In this document: positions 1 to 7,129 of the stretch, piece after piece | Layout: each line of letters begins with the position of its first letter | How positions within the stretch are numbered: the first letter of the stretch is position 1 | DNA from: CAYQJS01 sp964417895 | Lineage (GTDB): Bacteria > Chloroflexota > UBA6077 > SHYK01 | Reading direction: 5' to 3' | Length of the DNA stretch: 30,354 nucleotides | Assembly: GCA_964417895.1 (NCBI GenBank) | Contig: CAYQJS010000060.1 | Location: 1 to 30,354, forward strand | Program-made: the position numbers and the translations under genes | Notes under the pieces: generated by a model | Seen by the model: the letters and a program-made list of their open reading frames with translations, nothing else | Database searches by the model: none | Told to the model about the DNA's origin: nothing

Positions 1-120
1 CTCCCGCGTCGGCAGGAGAGGGAGCCCGCCCGCTCGCTCAACCATCGGTGCTCTTGCGCCGACGTGTACTAGCCGGACGCCGGGAAACGCAAGGCTTCCC
101 CCGGATGCTGAGGGGCTTAG

Positions 121-375
121 CGAGGCTGCGCTCGGGCGTCGAGTATACTGCGGCCCGCGCACGTGCACGACCTGATGCACCGCGGCGAGCTGCCCCCGGA
201 CGCTATCTCCTGCGAGATCTCCGACATCATCGCAGGCCGCGCTCCCGGCCGTTTATCCGACGACGAGATCATTGTCTGCGTGAACCCGGGCTCGGGCGCG
301 CACGATGTCGCGGCGGCGCGGTTCGTTTACGAGCGCGCGATTTCACTCGGGCTCGGCACCGACTTGCCGACCTGA
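121..375 (+). pseudogene. C-terminal remnant of an ornithine cyclodeaminase-family protein
   Basis: The reading frame ending at the TGA at 373-375 encodes a tail with the order (D/E)IIAGRAPGR-LSDDEIIV-(x)-HDVAAARFVYERA-GLGTDLP. This is the usual C-terminal block of ornithine cyclodeaminase/mu-crystallin family NAD-dependent enzymes. An in-frame TAG at 118-120 leaves only about 80 codons, whereas family members have about 310-330 residues. No other frame of 1-120 continues the family sequence, so the 5' part is missing or scrambled. A GTG at 163 could start a 70-residue peptide, but it would lack the whole NAD-binding fold. I read it as a decayed fragment. The family assignment rests on this short motif block only. 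Confidence 0.5.
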
Positions 376-597
376 CCTGCGGGTGTCATTCTGAGTTGTC
401 ACACGCGTCCCCCGCGTCACGGACAGATGAAATCCGCTCATGGTGAGCCTGTCGAACCATAAGCCCAAAGTTGCGCGATCCCAGGCCCGTCCTTCGACAG
501 GCTCAGGACGAGCGGCGTTTTCAGAGAAGCCGCAGGCGAAGCTTCTCCCGGAAGATCCTTCGCGGCGCCCAGGACGACACCGAGGGACAGGATCGGA
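376..597. repeat. Intergenic repeat, 'TTCGACAGGCTCA' family
   Basis: There is no gene here. Positions 434-460 (CCGCTCATGGTGAGCCTGTC and on) and 491-515 (CCTTCGACAGGCTCAGGACG and on) form an imperfect inverted repeat. The same motif recurs at 21411-21465, 23881-23960 and inside the MITE-like units at 26452-26584 and 30253-30352. The remainder (516-597) shows no feature beyond the weak purine-rich leader before the GNAT start at 598. Confidence 0.7.
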
Positions 598-815
598 ATG
601 AAGCGCGCGGCCCACGTCAACGTCCGCCCTCTGCAAGCAACCGACCTGGAGACCTTCCTGTCGCTCGTCGAGGAGCTGGCGGAGTACGAGAACCTGCCGC
701 CCCCAGATGCACGAGCTCGAACCCGCCTCGCGCAAGACGCGCAGGCTTCGCCACCGCGATTCAATGTCCTGCTCGGCGAGCTCAACGGCATCGTCGTCGG
801 CTACGCGGTCTTCTT
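598..815 (+). pseudogene. GNAT acetyltransferase, 5' half (gene split by the element)
   Basis: ATG at 598 opens a GNAT-family N-acetyltransferase of the diamine-acetyltransferase (SSAT) type: VRPLQATDLETFLSLVEELA, then YENLPPP, then the strand VVGYAV. At 811-815 the frame runs into foreign sequence and stops at 879. The missing half is found at 11160-11460. Joining 815 to 11160 restores an open frame of about 172 residues reading VGYAVFFETYSTFLALPTLYL across the junction, matching in length and sequence the intact paralogue at 2560-3042. The half lacks the acetyl-CoA-binding (R/Q)xxGxG/A loop, so it should be inactive in the integrated state. Confidence 0.9.
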
Positions 816-2399
816 AGAAACGGGGCCAGTTCCACCGTCCATAAACGGGCCCAGATCGATAGCCGGGTTGATCTCGTAGCGTGGCTCGTGGTTCACACGA
901 TAGATGCGAACGTGCACGCCGAGCGCGTGGAGCGCCAGCCTGCGTCCCTCGTAGTCGAGCGTCTCCAGGTTCGAGGCAACGGTCCTGCACCATGCCTCGA
1001 TCCCGTCGAGGGCGATCTGCGCCAGGCGCCAACTCGCATGTTGGTCCAGGAGCGCTTGCCGCTCGCTGCGGAGCTGCGTCTGCTGCGCAATGGCGATGTC
1101 CAGCTTCTCCCGCACGATCAAGTGGAGCACCTGGTCCGTCCTCGGGCTCACGTCGGCGAGACTGTCGAGAAGGTTGTTTAGCCGCCGGGCGACTTCGGCC
1201 AGAGCGCGGTCGAGCGACGCCAGTTCTGACTCCGCCGGCCCCTCGCTCATCCGTCGCTTGACTTCGGCAGCGATCAGATTGGGGTGGCGCAGGTGGTCCG
1301 CGACGATGCGCCAGACTGCGCCATCGATGGTTTCAGCCAGGATGGAGCCAGCTTCGGAGCAATGGCCGGGCTTGTACTTCCGTGCGCCGCAGTAGTAGTA
1401 GGCGCGACCAGCGCCGTTCTGCCCGGCGTGCATAGGCCAACCGCAGTAACCACATATGGCTACGCCTCCCCGGAGTAGATAGCGCTCCGGGGCGCGTACC
1501 TGCTTGCCGGCATGCTCCTTGTTCCGGGTCAAGACGCGCTGCGCTTCGTTCCAGCCATCACGATCCACGATAGCCGGGATCGTCCCCTCGGGCAGCTCTA
1601 CCCAGTCGTCGGCTGCGCGGACCGTCTGCCGCTTCTGGCCGTTCTCCTTCGCGTTCACGTAGCGATAGGCGTAGGCAACGCCACTGTAGCCGGGATGATG
1701 GAGTAGCTTCGCAATCGTCGTCTGGCGCCACGCGAGCGCTTGCCCGCTCGGGACCGGGAGACGTTCAGCTGTGAGCTGGCGCGCGATCTCGCGTAGGCTC
1801 TTGCCGTGCAGCACGTCAGCGAAGCATCGGCGCACGACGGCCGCCGCAGGCTCGTCAATCACATAGCGCGAGCGATCCGGGGTCAGCCTGTACCCATAGA
1901 GGGGTTTGTAGCCCAGGAGCGGCTTTCCAGCGGCAACGCGGGCCCGGCGCCCGCGCGTCATGCGCTCGGTGATTTTCAGATGCTCCACCTTCGCCGCGTA
2001 CCCACGGACAAAGCGTATGAGTTGGCCTTCGGGGGTGTTGTCGAGCGGCTCTGTGACGAATAGAACCCCGACGCCGACGTGCTCGGCCTCGGAGAGAATC
2101 ACGCCCAGGTGCACGGGGTCGCGGCTCAGGCGGTCGATGGCGTAGACGACGACGGCCCGTATCTGTCGGCGGCGGATGGCCTCTCGCATCCGCGAGAGCT
2201 GGGGACGGTCCCACAGCTCGATACCGGAGTAAACCTCACGGTAGAAGCACGCTTCGTCCACGATGTAGCCGTGCTCAGTCGCGTACTGGCGACAGGCGTC
2301 CTCTTGCGTCGCAAGGCTCGTGCCTTCGGATTCCTGCCCAGGGGTCGAGACGCGGCAGTAGATGGCGGCGCGGGTTGGGGGGTTAGACTGAGGATGCAT
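801..2399 (-). CDS. Large serine recombinase (integrase of the element)
   Basis: This 532-residue protein has a resolvase/invertase catalytic domain at about 10-150, with YCRVSTPGQ carrying the nucleophile Ser18 and the YAIDRLSRD motif at 86-93. A recombinase domain follows (about 155-300), then a zinc ribbon with Cys316, Cys319, Cys337 and Cys347, and a coiled-coil-like segment at about 385-450. This is the standard build of phage large serine integrases, which join attP and attB without a tyrosine intermediate. ATG at 2399 has GGAGG six bases upstream. The 3' end crosses the attL core: the final codons (KKTA) and the TAG at 801-803 are antisense to the host GNAT gene. In a circular form the frame would run on to a TGA near 11109 with a different tail. 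Confidence 0.95.
   Translation of the reverse strand: MHPQSNPPTRAAIYCRVSTPGQESEGTSLATQEDACRQYATEHGYIVDEACFYREVYSGIELWDRPQLSRMREAIRRRQIRAVVVYAIDRLSRDPVHLGVILSEAEHVGVGVLFVTEPLDNTPEGQLIRFVRGYAAKVEHLKITERMTRGRRARVAAGKPLLGYKPLYGYRLTPDRSRYVIDEPAAAVVRRCFADVLHGKSLREIARQLTAERLPVPSGQALAWRQTTIAKLLHHPGYSGVAYAYRYVNAKENGQKRQTVRAADDWVELPEGTIPAIVDRDGWNEAQRVLTRNKEHAGKQVRAPERYLLRGGVAICGYCGWPMHAGQNGAGRAYYYCGARKYKPGHCSEAGSILAETIDGAVWRIVADHLRHPNLIAAEVKRRMSEGPAESELASLDRALAEVARRLNNLLDSLADVSPRTDQVLHLIVREKLDIAIAQQTQLRSERQALLDQHASWRLAQIALDGIEAWCRTVASNLETLDYEGRRLALHALGVHVRIYRVNHEPRYEINPAIDLGPFMDGGTGPVSKKTA
807..815. repeat. attL core of the integrated element
   Basis: The left junction reads GGTCTTCTT (807-815). The right junction (11154-11160) reads GGTCTTC. 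Two registers are possible. A 4-bp shared core TCTT (812-815 with 11156-11159) restores a GNAT protein of the family's normal strand length. A 7-bp shared core GGTCTTC (807-813 with 11154-11160) restores a protein one residue shorter. Both keep the frame. Large serine recombinases cut at a central dinucleotide, which fits such a short identity. The recombinase gene lies immediately inside. Confidence 0.8.
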
Positions 2400-2461
2400 C
2401 CGGAACCTCCATTCCTGGTGCCACGCCCCGGGTCGTTCATGCGATGCCGGGGCACCTTTGC

Positions 2462-2467
2462 ATTCTA
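2462..2467 (-). promoter_or_regulatory. Possible -10 box for the recombinase
   Basis: On the minus strand the hexamer TAGAAT lies about 60 bases before the recombinase start. No convincing -35 box is seen at 16-18 bases. The same hexamer occurs upstream of the element's other operon (11046-11051). Weak evidence. Confidence 0.25.
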
Positions 2468-2559
2468 CGCTGAAAACAGCTCGGCGGACGGATGCACCGG
2501 CAGCACGTCAGGCGTCACGCCGGCGGACGCGGGATCGCTGCTGCTTGCGCTATCGGGGT

Positions 2560-3042
2560 TCACGAGCCGAGCTGAGCGAGCGCCTCGCCGGCCAATCGGT
2601 AGCAGCGCCAATCCTCGTGGAGCGCCGATGCGCCGAGGTGTTGGTAAAAGCCGAGGGCGAGGTCGTTCCAGGCTAGTACCTGCCACTCCATGCGACCGCA
2701 GCCTCGCCGCACCGCCTCCGCCGCGCACGCGCGGAATAGCGCCTCGCCCCCGCCCCGCCGCCGCGCCTCGGGCAACACGAAGATGTCTTCGAGGTAGAGC
2801 GTTGGCAGAGCGAGAAACGTGCTGTACGTCAGAAAGTACGCCGCGTATCCCACCGCTCGGCCATCGGCCTCTGCGAGCAGCGCGTAAAAGAGGGGTGGTG
2901 AAGCGAAAGCATCGCTAGCAAGGCGTTGGCGCGCCCCTTCGTCTGGGGCGGTCAGGTGCTCGTAATCTGCAAGCGCTTCGATGAGACCAATGAAGGCACC
3001 TACATCGTCAGGGTTGAGGGGACGGATGGAGATGTTTCCCAC
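2560..3042 (-). CDS. GNAT acetyltransferase, intact paralogue of the disrupted host gene
   Basis: This is a diamine-acetyltransferase-like GNAT of about 160 residues. Seen in order are ISIRPLNPDD, YEHLTAPDE, VGYAAYFLTYSTFLALPTLY, EDIFVLPEARRRGGG (the acetyl-CoA pyrophosphate loop), GCGRMEWQVLAWNDLALGFY and the C-terminal DWRCYRL. Start: GTG at 3042 with AGGA upstream. A longer in-frame extension to 3132 exists, but it lacks family similarity. By hand alignment about three quarters of residues match the split host gene over its 3' half. It lies between the recombinase and the toxin-antitoxin pair, inside the element. The codons equivalent to the insertion site differ from the host att core. 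The substrate is unknown; small amines or amino acids are typical for the family. Confidence 0.85.
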   Translation of the reverse strand: MGNISIRPLNPDDVGAFIGLIEALADYEHLTAPDEGARQRLASDAFASPPLFYALLAEADGRAVGYAAYFLTYSTFLALPTLYLEDIFVLPEARRRGGGEALFRACAAEAVRRGCGRMEWQVLAWNDLALGFYQHLGASALHEDWRCYRLAGEALAQLGS

Positions 3043-3371
3043 GGCGCCAATCCTACTATTGTTGTCGGTAGCCCGTGTTGGAGGTTGACTCAGGGCGGCC
3101 ACGCGGCAGCTCAGCTCCACCACACGAGCCACTTGCGAGCGCCGGCCGGTCGGCCCCCCACCGCTACCGGATCCAGGTGCGTCGCGGGCAGCATGTCGAT
3201 ATATCCAGCGCCTCAGCGGCCGGCTCCCCCCGCGTGACCCGGAGTCCCCGGAGGTACCCGAGCGCCTGGCGGATACGGCCCTCGGGAGCCCGTCTCGTCA
3301 GTCCGGGAAAGCTCGCAGGAGCTCCGTGTCCGTGCAGTTAATTCGTGGTCGGCCGGCACGGTCGCCCAATC
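3043..3371. other. Intergenic region within the element
   Basis: About 330 bases separate the toxin-like gene from the GNAT paralogue. Open frames here are short and show no recognisable family or ribosome-binding site. No terminator with a U-tract was found. It presumably carries the promoter for the GNAT gene, but I cannot point to one. Confidence 0.5.
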
Positions 3372-3749
3372 CTATCCCGGTGTCGTCCAAGGGCATCTTC
3401 TGATTGCTTCCTGAACGCGCCGCGACGTGAACTCGGACCTCAGCGCGCCGGCGCGAATCTTCGCTATGAGCGCTGGACTCGCCGGCTCATCCGGAGTAAA
3501 CAGCCCGAGGGTGAAGGCTTGCTCAACCAGTTCAATCTCGGGATCGGACCCGTTCTGATATTGGATCAGGCTGTCGTGCTGGACGAAAGAGTGCTCTCCA
3601 AAAGCAATGGGGCAGGCTAGGTCAATGCACGAATCTCTTGACGTGAGATTGAGGATTACGACCCGGCCTTCACGGGGCAGCGTGCATACGAACCACAGGT
3701 GCAGAGGGTGAAACTCGTCATGGTTTATGAACGTGTCGCAAACGTTCAC
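3372..3749 (-). CDS. Putative toxin of a Panacea-type toxin-antitoxin pair
   Basis: This is a small protein (125 residues from GTG 3749). The GTG overlaps the TGA of the upstream Panacea gene (GTGA at 3746-3749), so the two are translationally coupled. A TTG one codon earlier is an alternative start. It contains VVILNLTSRD, then CPIAFGEHSFVQHDSLIQYQ, then a charged helical C-terminus. I do not recognise the fold securely; the H-SFVQHDS-I-Y pattern recalls small PemK/MazF-like or uncharacterised toxin-like proteins. The toxin role is inferred from the partner: Panacea antitoxins are usually encoded next to, and neutralise, very diverse toxins. Confidence 0.55.
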   Translation of the reverse strand: MNVCDTFINHDEFHPLHLWFVCTLPREGRVVILNLTSRDSCIDLACPIAFGEHSFVQHDSLIQYQNGSDPEIELVEQAFTLGLFTPDEPASPALIAKIRAGALRSEFTSRRVQEAIRRCPWTTPG

Positions 3750-4312
3750 CAATGACGGCGAACAAGTGCCTGCGCCGTCCTCCAGTGAGCGTCCGCGTCT
3801 GCCACGAGTCGCTCGACCTCAGATTCGGACTTGCCTCCCACCCTGCGGAGGATCTCCTCGGGGGCAATTGATGACGACGAGGTCCCCGGATCGTGCCATT
3901 CAGGAAAATCGTGGGTCAGGTCACTGAACTCGATGAAGCCGTAGTCGCCAAACTCTGAATGGACATCGGCGAGCAACCTGCTTTCATAGGCCGACAGCTC
4001 ATCCGCTTCGGGATCCTTTGCGCTCAGGACGACCCTGTTGCCCTTCCCTCGCCCGATGTATTCCGCCCATGAACGGAATCCCGGAGTCGCGGCATCCTTG
4101 ATTGCATCGTAGACGCCACTGAGGACCGGCCCCCACCGCATCGAAACCATTTTGTCGCCCGTGATCGTGTAGCCGGTTTCGAGCAGGGCCCGGCGGTCGG
4201 CGAGATACAGGAGCTTGATGAGACGGTAGAGCTCCATCGAATGATGCTCATGCAGCAGGAGGAGCTGGGCAGCAGCTTGTGCGGCCTTGCGCTGGTTAAA
4301 CACGAATCTCAT
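3746..4312 (-). CDS. Panacea (SocA/DUF4065) domain antitoxin-like protein
   Basis: This is a 188-residue protein. The N-terminal 120 residues carry the Panacea/DUF4065 signature: FNQRKAAQAAAQLLLLH, LIKLLYLADRRALLETGY-ITGD, and S-RWGPVLSGVYDAI. This domain acts as a versatile antitoxin, neutralising unrelated toxins, and occurs in phages and mobile elements. The C-terminal part (EFSDLTHDFPEWHDP, then an acidic helix) is typical of these antitoxins. ATG 4312 has a GAGG-rich leader. It comes first in a two-gene operon with the putative toxin, overlapping it by four bases. Likely roles are element maintenance or defence against competing phages. Confidence 0.75.
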   Translation of the reverse strand: MRFVFNQRKAAQAAAQLLLLHEHHSMELYRLIKLLYLADRRALLETGYTITGDKMVSMRWGPVLSGVYDAIKDAATPGFRSWAEYIGRGKGNRVVLSAKDPEADELSAYESRLLADVHSEFGDYGFIEFSDLTHDFPEWHDPGTSSSSIAPEEILRRVGGKSESEVERLVADADAHWRTAQALVRRHW

Positions 4313-4455
4313 TTGGCCCCCCGGTTCCTCTCAGATCAAGTATGTCATAAACCCCTTACGGAGGCGTAGAACGGCCCGTCTTAGACCGTCCACCACACGC
4401 AGCTCGGCGTGCTCTCCATCCGGCAAGTAGGGGGCAGCCGGTTGAAGGTCGTTCA

Positions 4456-5037
4456 TCATGGCGGCATCGTGACAGGCGTCGAAACCTGGGCAGCCTGCGG
4501 CGTCGCTGCCGGGGCGGTAGGTAACACGATGACGTTGTTCACGACGGGCTCTTTTTGAAGGTTCGCCTGTAAGGCAACTCCGCCGAGGGCAGCTCCGGCA
4601 GCGACTAGAGCAGCGGCCAGCGCGACGACGAATTGCCACTTGCGAGCTTCATCGTCGCGCCGATCTTCGCGAGCAATCAACCATTGCCGATCTAGCATCT
4701 CGCGGTGCTCTTTTGGCGACGATCCCTGACGCCACTTTGTCCATTGGCCGCATTCGTACTCTTCCGAAAGCGCCATGGTGATCTCCTCTTTGGTGAGCCC
4801 GTCCTGGCCGATGGGGGCCGGTCGGCCTTGGCGAAGTAGCCTATCCACGAAGTCGCGCTTCTGCTCGATGCAGATCGGTACCTTTTCGCACAGGACCGGG
4901 GGGAGGGGTCCACCTTGAAGGGCAGGTGGCTGAGTGGGAATCTGACCCTCATCGCGATAAGGCGCAGGAGCTTCCAATAGTTCATGCCGGGAGGCACTCC
5001 GCAACGCCAAAAACCCGCACTCGGCGCACTTGACCAT
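4456..5037 (-). CDS. Zn-motif, single-pass membrane protein of unknown function
   Basis: I do not recognise a named family. ATG 5037 has GGAGG five bases upstream, so I prefer it to the ATG at 5058. The 193-residue product starts MVKCAECGF (CxxC, Cys4/Cys7), followed by Cys50 and Cys56, which together could bind one zinc. A soluble, charged middle (EYECGQWTKWRQGSSPKEHR and on) precedes a hydrophobic, Ala/Val-rich segment at about 134-156. A short Pro/Thr/Ala-rich tail follows. The predicted topology is a cytoplasmic N-terminus with one membrane anchor near the C-terminus. It lies between the capsid operon and the toxin-antitoxin pair. A role in superinfection exclusion is possible but only a guess. 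Confidence 0.6.
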   Translation of the reverse strand: MVKCAECGFLALRSASRHELLEAPAPYRDEGQIPTQPPALQGGPLPPVLCEKVPICIEQKRDFVDRLLRQGRPAPIGQDGLTKEEITMALSEEYECGQWTKWRQGSSPKEHREMLDRQWLIAREDRRDDEARKWQFVVALAAALVAAGAALGGVALQANLQKEPVVNNVIVLPTAPAATPQAAQVSTPVTMPP

Positions 5038-5362
5038 CCCAGCCTCCGGCGATTGCATGGCCCATCATGGCTGTCGGAAGCTCGGAGCGCAAATCGGACA
5101 ACGCGAGGCACAGGATCTGCAATTTCACGCTGGCGGGTGCGCCGAAAGCCACGCCCGGCGCCGGCGGTCCAGCCGCTGCATCGCCTCTGCCCCGCCCTCG
5201 ACGGTCCTCATTCATGCGCCCTCCGCCAATGCAGCGCTCCCCCAGCCGGGCGAGCAGCCTGTCACCAATTCAAAGTACAAGGATGGGCGCGAAAAAGTTA
5301 GTCTGGACAACCGCTATTGGAAAGAGAATCGCTTTTGTCTTTCCGGCCGCCTATCCCCCGCG
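5038..5362. other. Gap between capsid operon and membrane-protein gene
   Basis: About 325 bases. A minus-strand frame from ATG 5215 (77 codons, ending at 4982) has GGAGG just upstream but overlaps the next gene and has no recognisable content, so I do not call it. At 5320-5345 the minus strand can fold a stem (GGAAAGA/TCTTTCC) after the capsid operon, without an adjacent U-tract. No clear terminator or promoter is seen. Confidence 0.4.
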
Positions 5363-5752
5363 TCAAGCCAAGTACAGGTTGACGACGCCCGACGTGGTGG
5401 CGCCACCCGACGCGGCCACCACGCGAACCCGTTGGTCCCCGAGCGGGATCATGGCAGCCTCACGGCCGCTGGTATTCCCGGCCGGGTCGAACGCACCACT
5501 ACTCGTCGTATGGGCCGTGCGGCGCGGCCAGAACATCTGCTCACCTAGCGAGGCGTTCAGATCAACATGGAGGATGTCAGGGCCGTTCTCCACCGTTAGG
5601 GTGAAGTCGATGTTTGTGCTCCACGGGTTGGCCGTGGACGGGGCAAAACCGACCGCGTGCAGCAGGCCGTTAGCCGTCCGTTGCGACAGCACATCGGCAG
5701 CGCTGGCCCCATCGGTCGGGACGGGAATCGCCAGGCGCCGAACATACGTCAC
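5363..5752 (-). CDS. Small phage-like protein, last gene of capsid operon
   Basis: GTG 5752 overlaps the TGA of the upstream gene (GTGA, 5749-5752), giving 129 residues; the frame is open to 5794, but the coupled start is more likely. The product begins VTYVRRLAIPVPTD. It looks beta-rich (LLHAVGFAPSTANPWSTNID, FTLTVENGPDILHVDL) and ends TTSGVVNLYLA. Small beta-rich proteins next to an HK97 capsid gene are often capsid decoration or head-completion proteins, but no family is recognised. No sequence signature decides its role. Confidence 0.6.
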   Translation of the reverse strand: MTYVRRLAIPVPTDGASAADVLSQRTANGLLHAVGFAPSTANPWSTNIDFTLTVENGPDILHVDLNASLGEQMFWPRRTAHTTSSGAFDPAGNTSGREAAMIPLGDQRVRVVAASGGATTSGVVNLYLA

Positions 5753-6048
5753 GCGGCCACATCCTCGGGTGGCAGCCACCCCCGCAGCCGCCACTCCCGT
5801 ACTGCCAACTCCCAGGTACCCCGGCTACGGATGGATGCGGAGCCGTCGCCTGCGTGGATGTCCGCGCTACCGCTGAACATCTGCCACAAAAGCGGGCACG
5901 CATCCTCCCGCTTGCCGCCTCGGTCAGCCCACAAAACGCGCAGCTGCCGCAGCTCCTTGGCTAGCTTGTCGCCGGCTTCAGCTACCGCCTCGACTTGGGT
6001 CCGCCATTCTCGCTCCGTGGTCTTCGTCGTCGTAGTCATCGTTGCCAT
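5749..6048 (-). CDS. Small hypothetical protein after the capsid gene
   Basis: This is 99 residues from ATG 6048, with AGGAG six bases upstream. A Thr-rich N-terminus leads into a probable helix (EREWRTQVEAVAEAGDKLAK and on), then WADRGGKREDACPLLWQMFSG, ending WLPPEDVAA. It overlaps the next gene by four bases and follows the major capsid gene by 19 bases. Its position would fit a head-tail connector or decoration protein, but it is too short and lacks known motifs, so no function is assigned. Confidence 0.6.
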   Translation of the reverse strand: MATMTTTTKTTEREWRTQVEAVAEAGDKLAKELRQLRVLWADRGGKREDACPLLWQMFSGSADIHAGDGSASIRSRGTWELAVREWRLRGWLPPEDVAA

Positions 6049-6067
6049 GGTTAACTCCTACCACTCA

Positions 6068-7111
6068 TTAGCTGGCCTGCTGTAGCGCGACGGCCGCCGC
6101 CGCCGAGCCGATGCTGAGCAACGCGCCACCATGCCGCGCCCATGCAATGAACCCCGTCTGCGCGTTTTGAGCGTACCGCTCGTCCAACCGCAGAAGGACA
6201 GCGGAAGCAACGTCGCGGATGGTGAAGCGGTCGAGGGCGAGGCACACCAAGCTGCGATTGCCGGCGGCCATTGCGGGCATCCACTGGTTCAAGACCACCC
6301 GGCAGCCGGCTAAGATGCCGCGCGTCCTGCCCGTCGGATCGTCCGACCATAAGAAGGCACCATCACTAGACCTCAGCCGTCGGACGGCGCTGTACGTCGC
6401 CGACGAGCACATCAGGACAGCGGACGGCGCCCATCTCCACGCAGCGGGCGCGCTGTCCACAAGGTCAAGCACTTCGTCCGCTGTGATCGCGGCTGCCGCT
6501 GCCGCTGTCACCCCCAGCGCGGCACCGTCAACGATGCCCGCGACGTCGTTTGCGCCGACGCCCACCGTCAATGAGCGCGCTAGTCTGCGCTCTATACGCT
6601 TGCCTGCGATCTCCGCGATATAGGTCGCGAGGCGCTCCCCTAAGTCCTGGGCTAGCGCCCAGCTCACCACGATGGGGCCCGACGAGTACATATACGTCGG
6701 CACGATTAGTCTGCGAGCGGGCACGTCCACTTGGGCGAGCGCCCCACTTTCGCCGACCAGGGCCCCCTCTGTGTCCGTATCGTCCACAGCCGGCAGGCCG
6801 AGCGGTGCGCCCGTCTCGGTTGTCAGGAGGCGCGCGCCAGCTCGTCTCAGCGGGTTCTCATCCTCGGCTGCGCTCACCAGCTCGGCTGCCCATGTGTCCG
6901 ACACCCAGAACCCACCCGACGACAGGTCTTGAACCTCGGCCTGGCGGAGCTCCAGGGCAAACTGGCGATCCTCGGCGGCACTCACTCCGGCGAGAAAGTC
7001 GCCTATCGGCCCGGGCCCCTGAGCCCGTGCCGTCTTTCCTTCCGCCAACCAGTGGCGCAGCTCGTGGTCGAGTACTGCCCCGCGTCGATCTTCCAACATC
7101 ATCATTGCCAT
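6068..7111 (-). CDS. HK97-family phage major capsid protein
   Basis: At 347 residues this is at the short end for the HK97 fold. After about 65 residues of helical N-terminus come FWVSDTWAAELV, GAPLGLPAVDDTDTEGALVG, the P-domain/E-loop-like strand RRLIVPTYMYSSGPIVVSW and ALAQDLGERLATYI. These are followed by TVGVGANDVAGIVDG, DSAPAAWRWAPSAVLMCSSA, LWSDDPTGRTRGILAGCRVV and NQWMP. This order is diagnostic of HK97 major capsid proteins that assemble icosahedral shells. AGGAG is one base from the first ATG but seven from the third codon (7105), so the real start may be 7105. It follows the prohead protease, as usual. The short N-terminal region suggests a small or missing scaffolding delta domain. 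Confidence 0.9.
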   Translation of the reverse strand: MAMMMLEDRRGAVLDHELRHWLAEGKTARAQGPGPIGDFLAGVSAAEDRQFALELRQAEVQDLSSGGFWVSDTWAAELVSAAEDENPLRRAGARLLTTETGAPLGLPAVDDTDTEGALVGESGALAQVDVPARRLIVPTYMYSSGPIVVSWALAQDLGERLATYIAEIAGKRIERRLARSLTVGVGANDVAGIVDGAALGVTAAAAAAITADEVLDLVDSAPAAWRWAPSAVLMCSSATYSAVRRLRSSDGAFLWSDDPTGRTRGILAGCRVVLNQWMPAMAAGNRSLVCLALDRFTIRDVASAVLLRLDERYAQNAQTGFIAWARHGGALLSIGSAAAAVALQQAS

Positions 7112-7129
7112 ACTCCTATCCCTTTCAGC

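Noticed and set aside
471..1181. Plus-strand open frame crossing the left junction
   Set aside because: It runs through a repeat, the GNAT half and antisense of the recombinase out of phase, and has no family sequence.
4982..5215. Minus-strand 77-codon frame with a GGAGG before its ATG
   Set aside because: It overlaps the better-supported membrane-protein gene and has a low-complexity Gly/Arg/Ala start and no recognisable motif. Two alternative frames are equally open, so it is not called.
5274..5362. Rho-independent terminator after the capsid operon
   Set aside because: A 7-bp stem (GGAAAGA/TCTTTCC) exists, but the loop is long and the U-rich run is too far away, so it is mentioned only in the gap entry.
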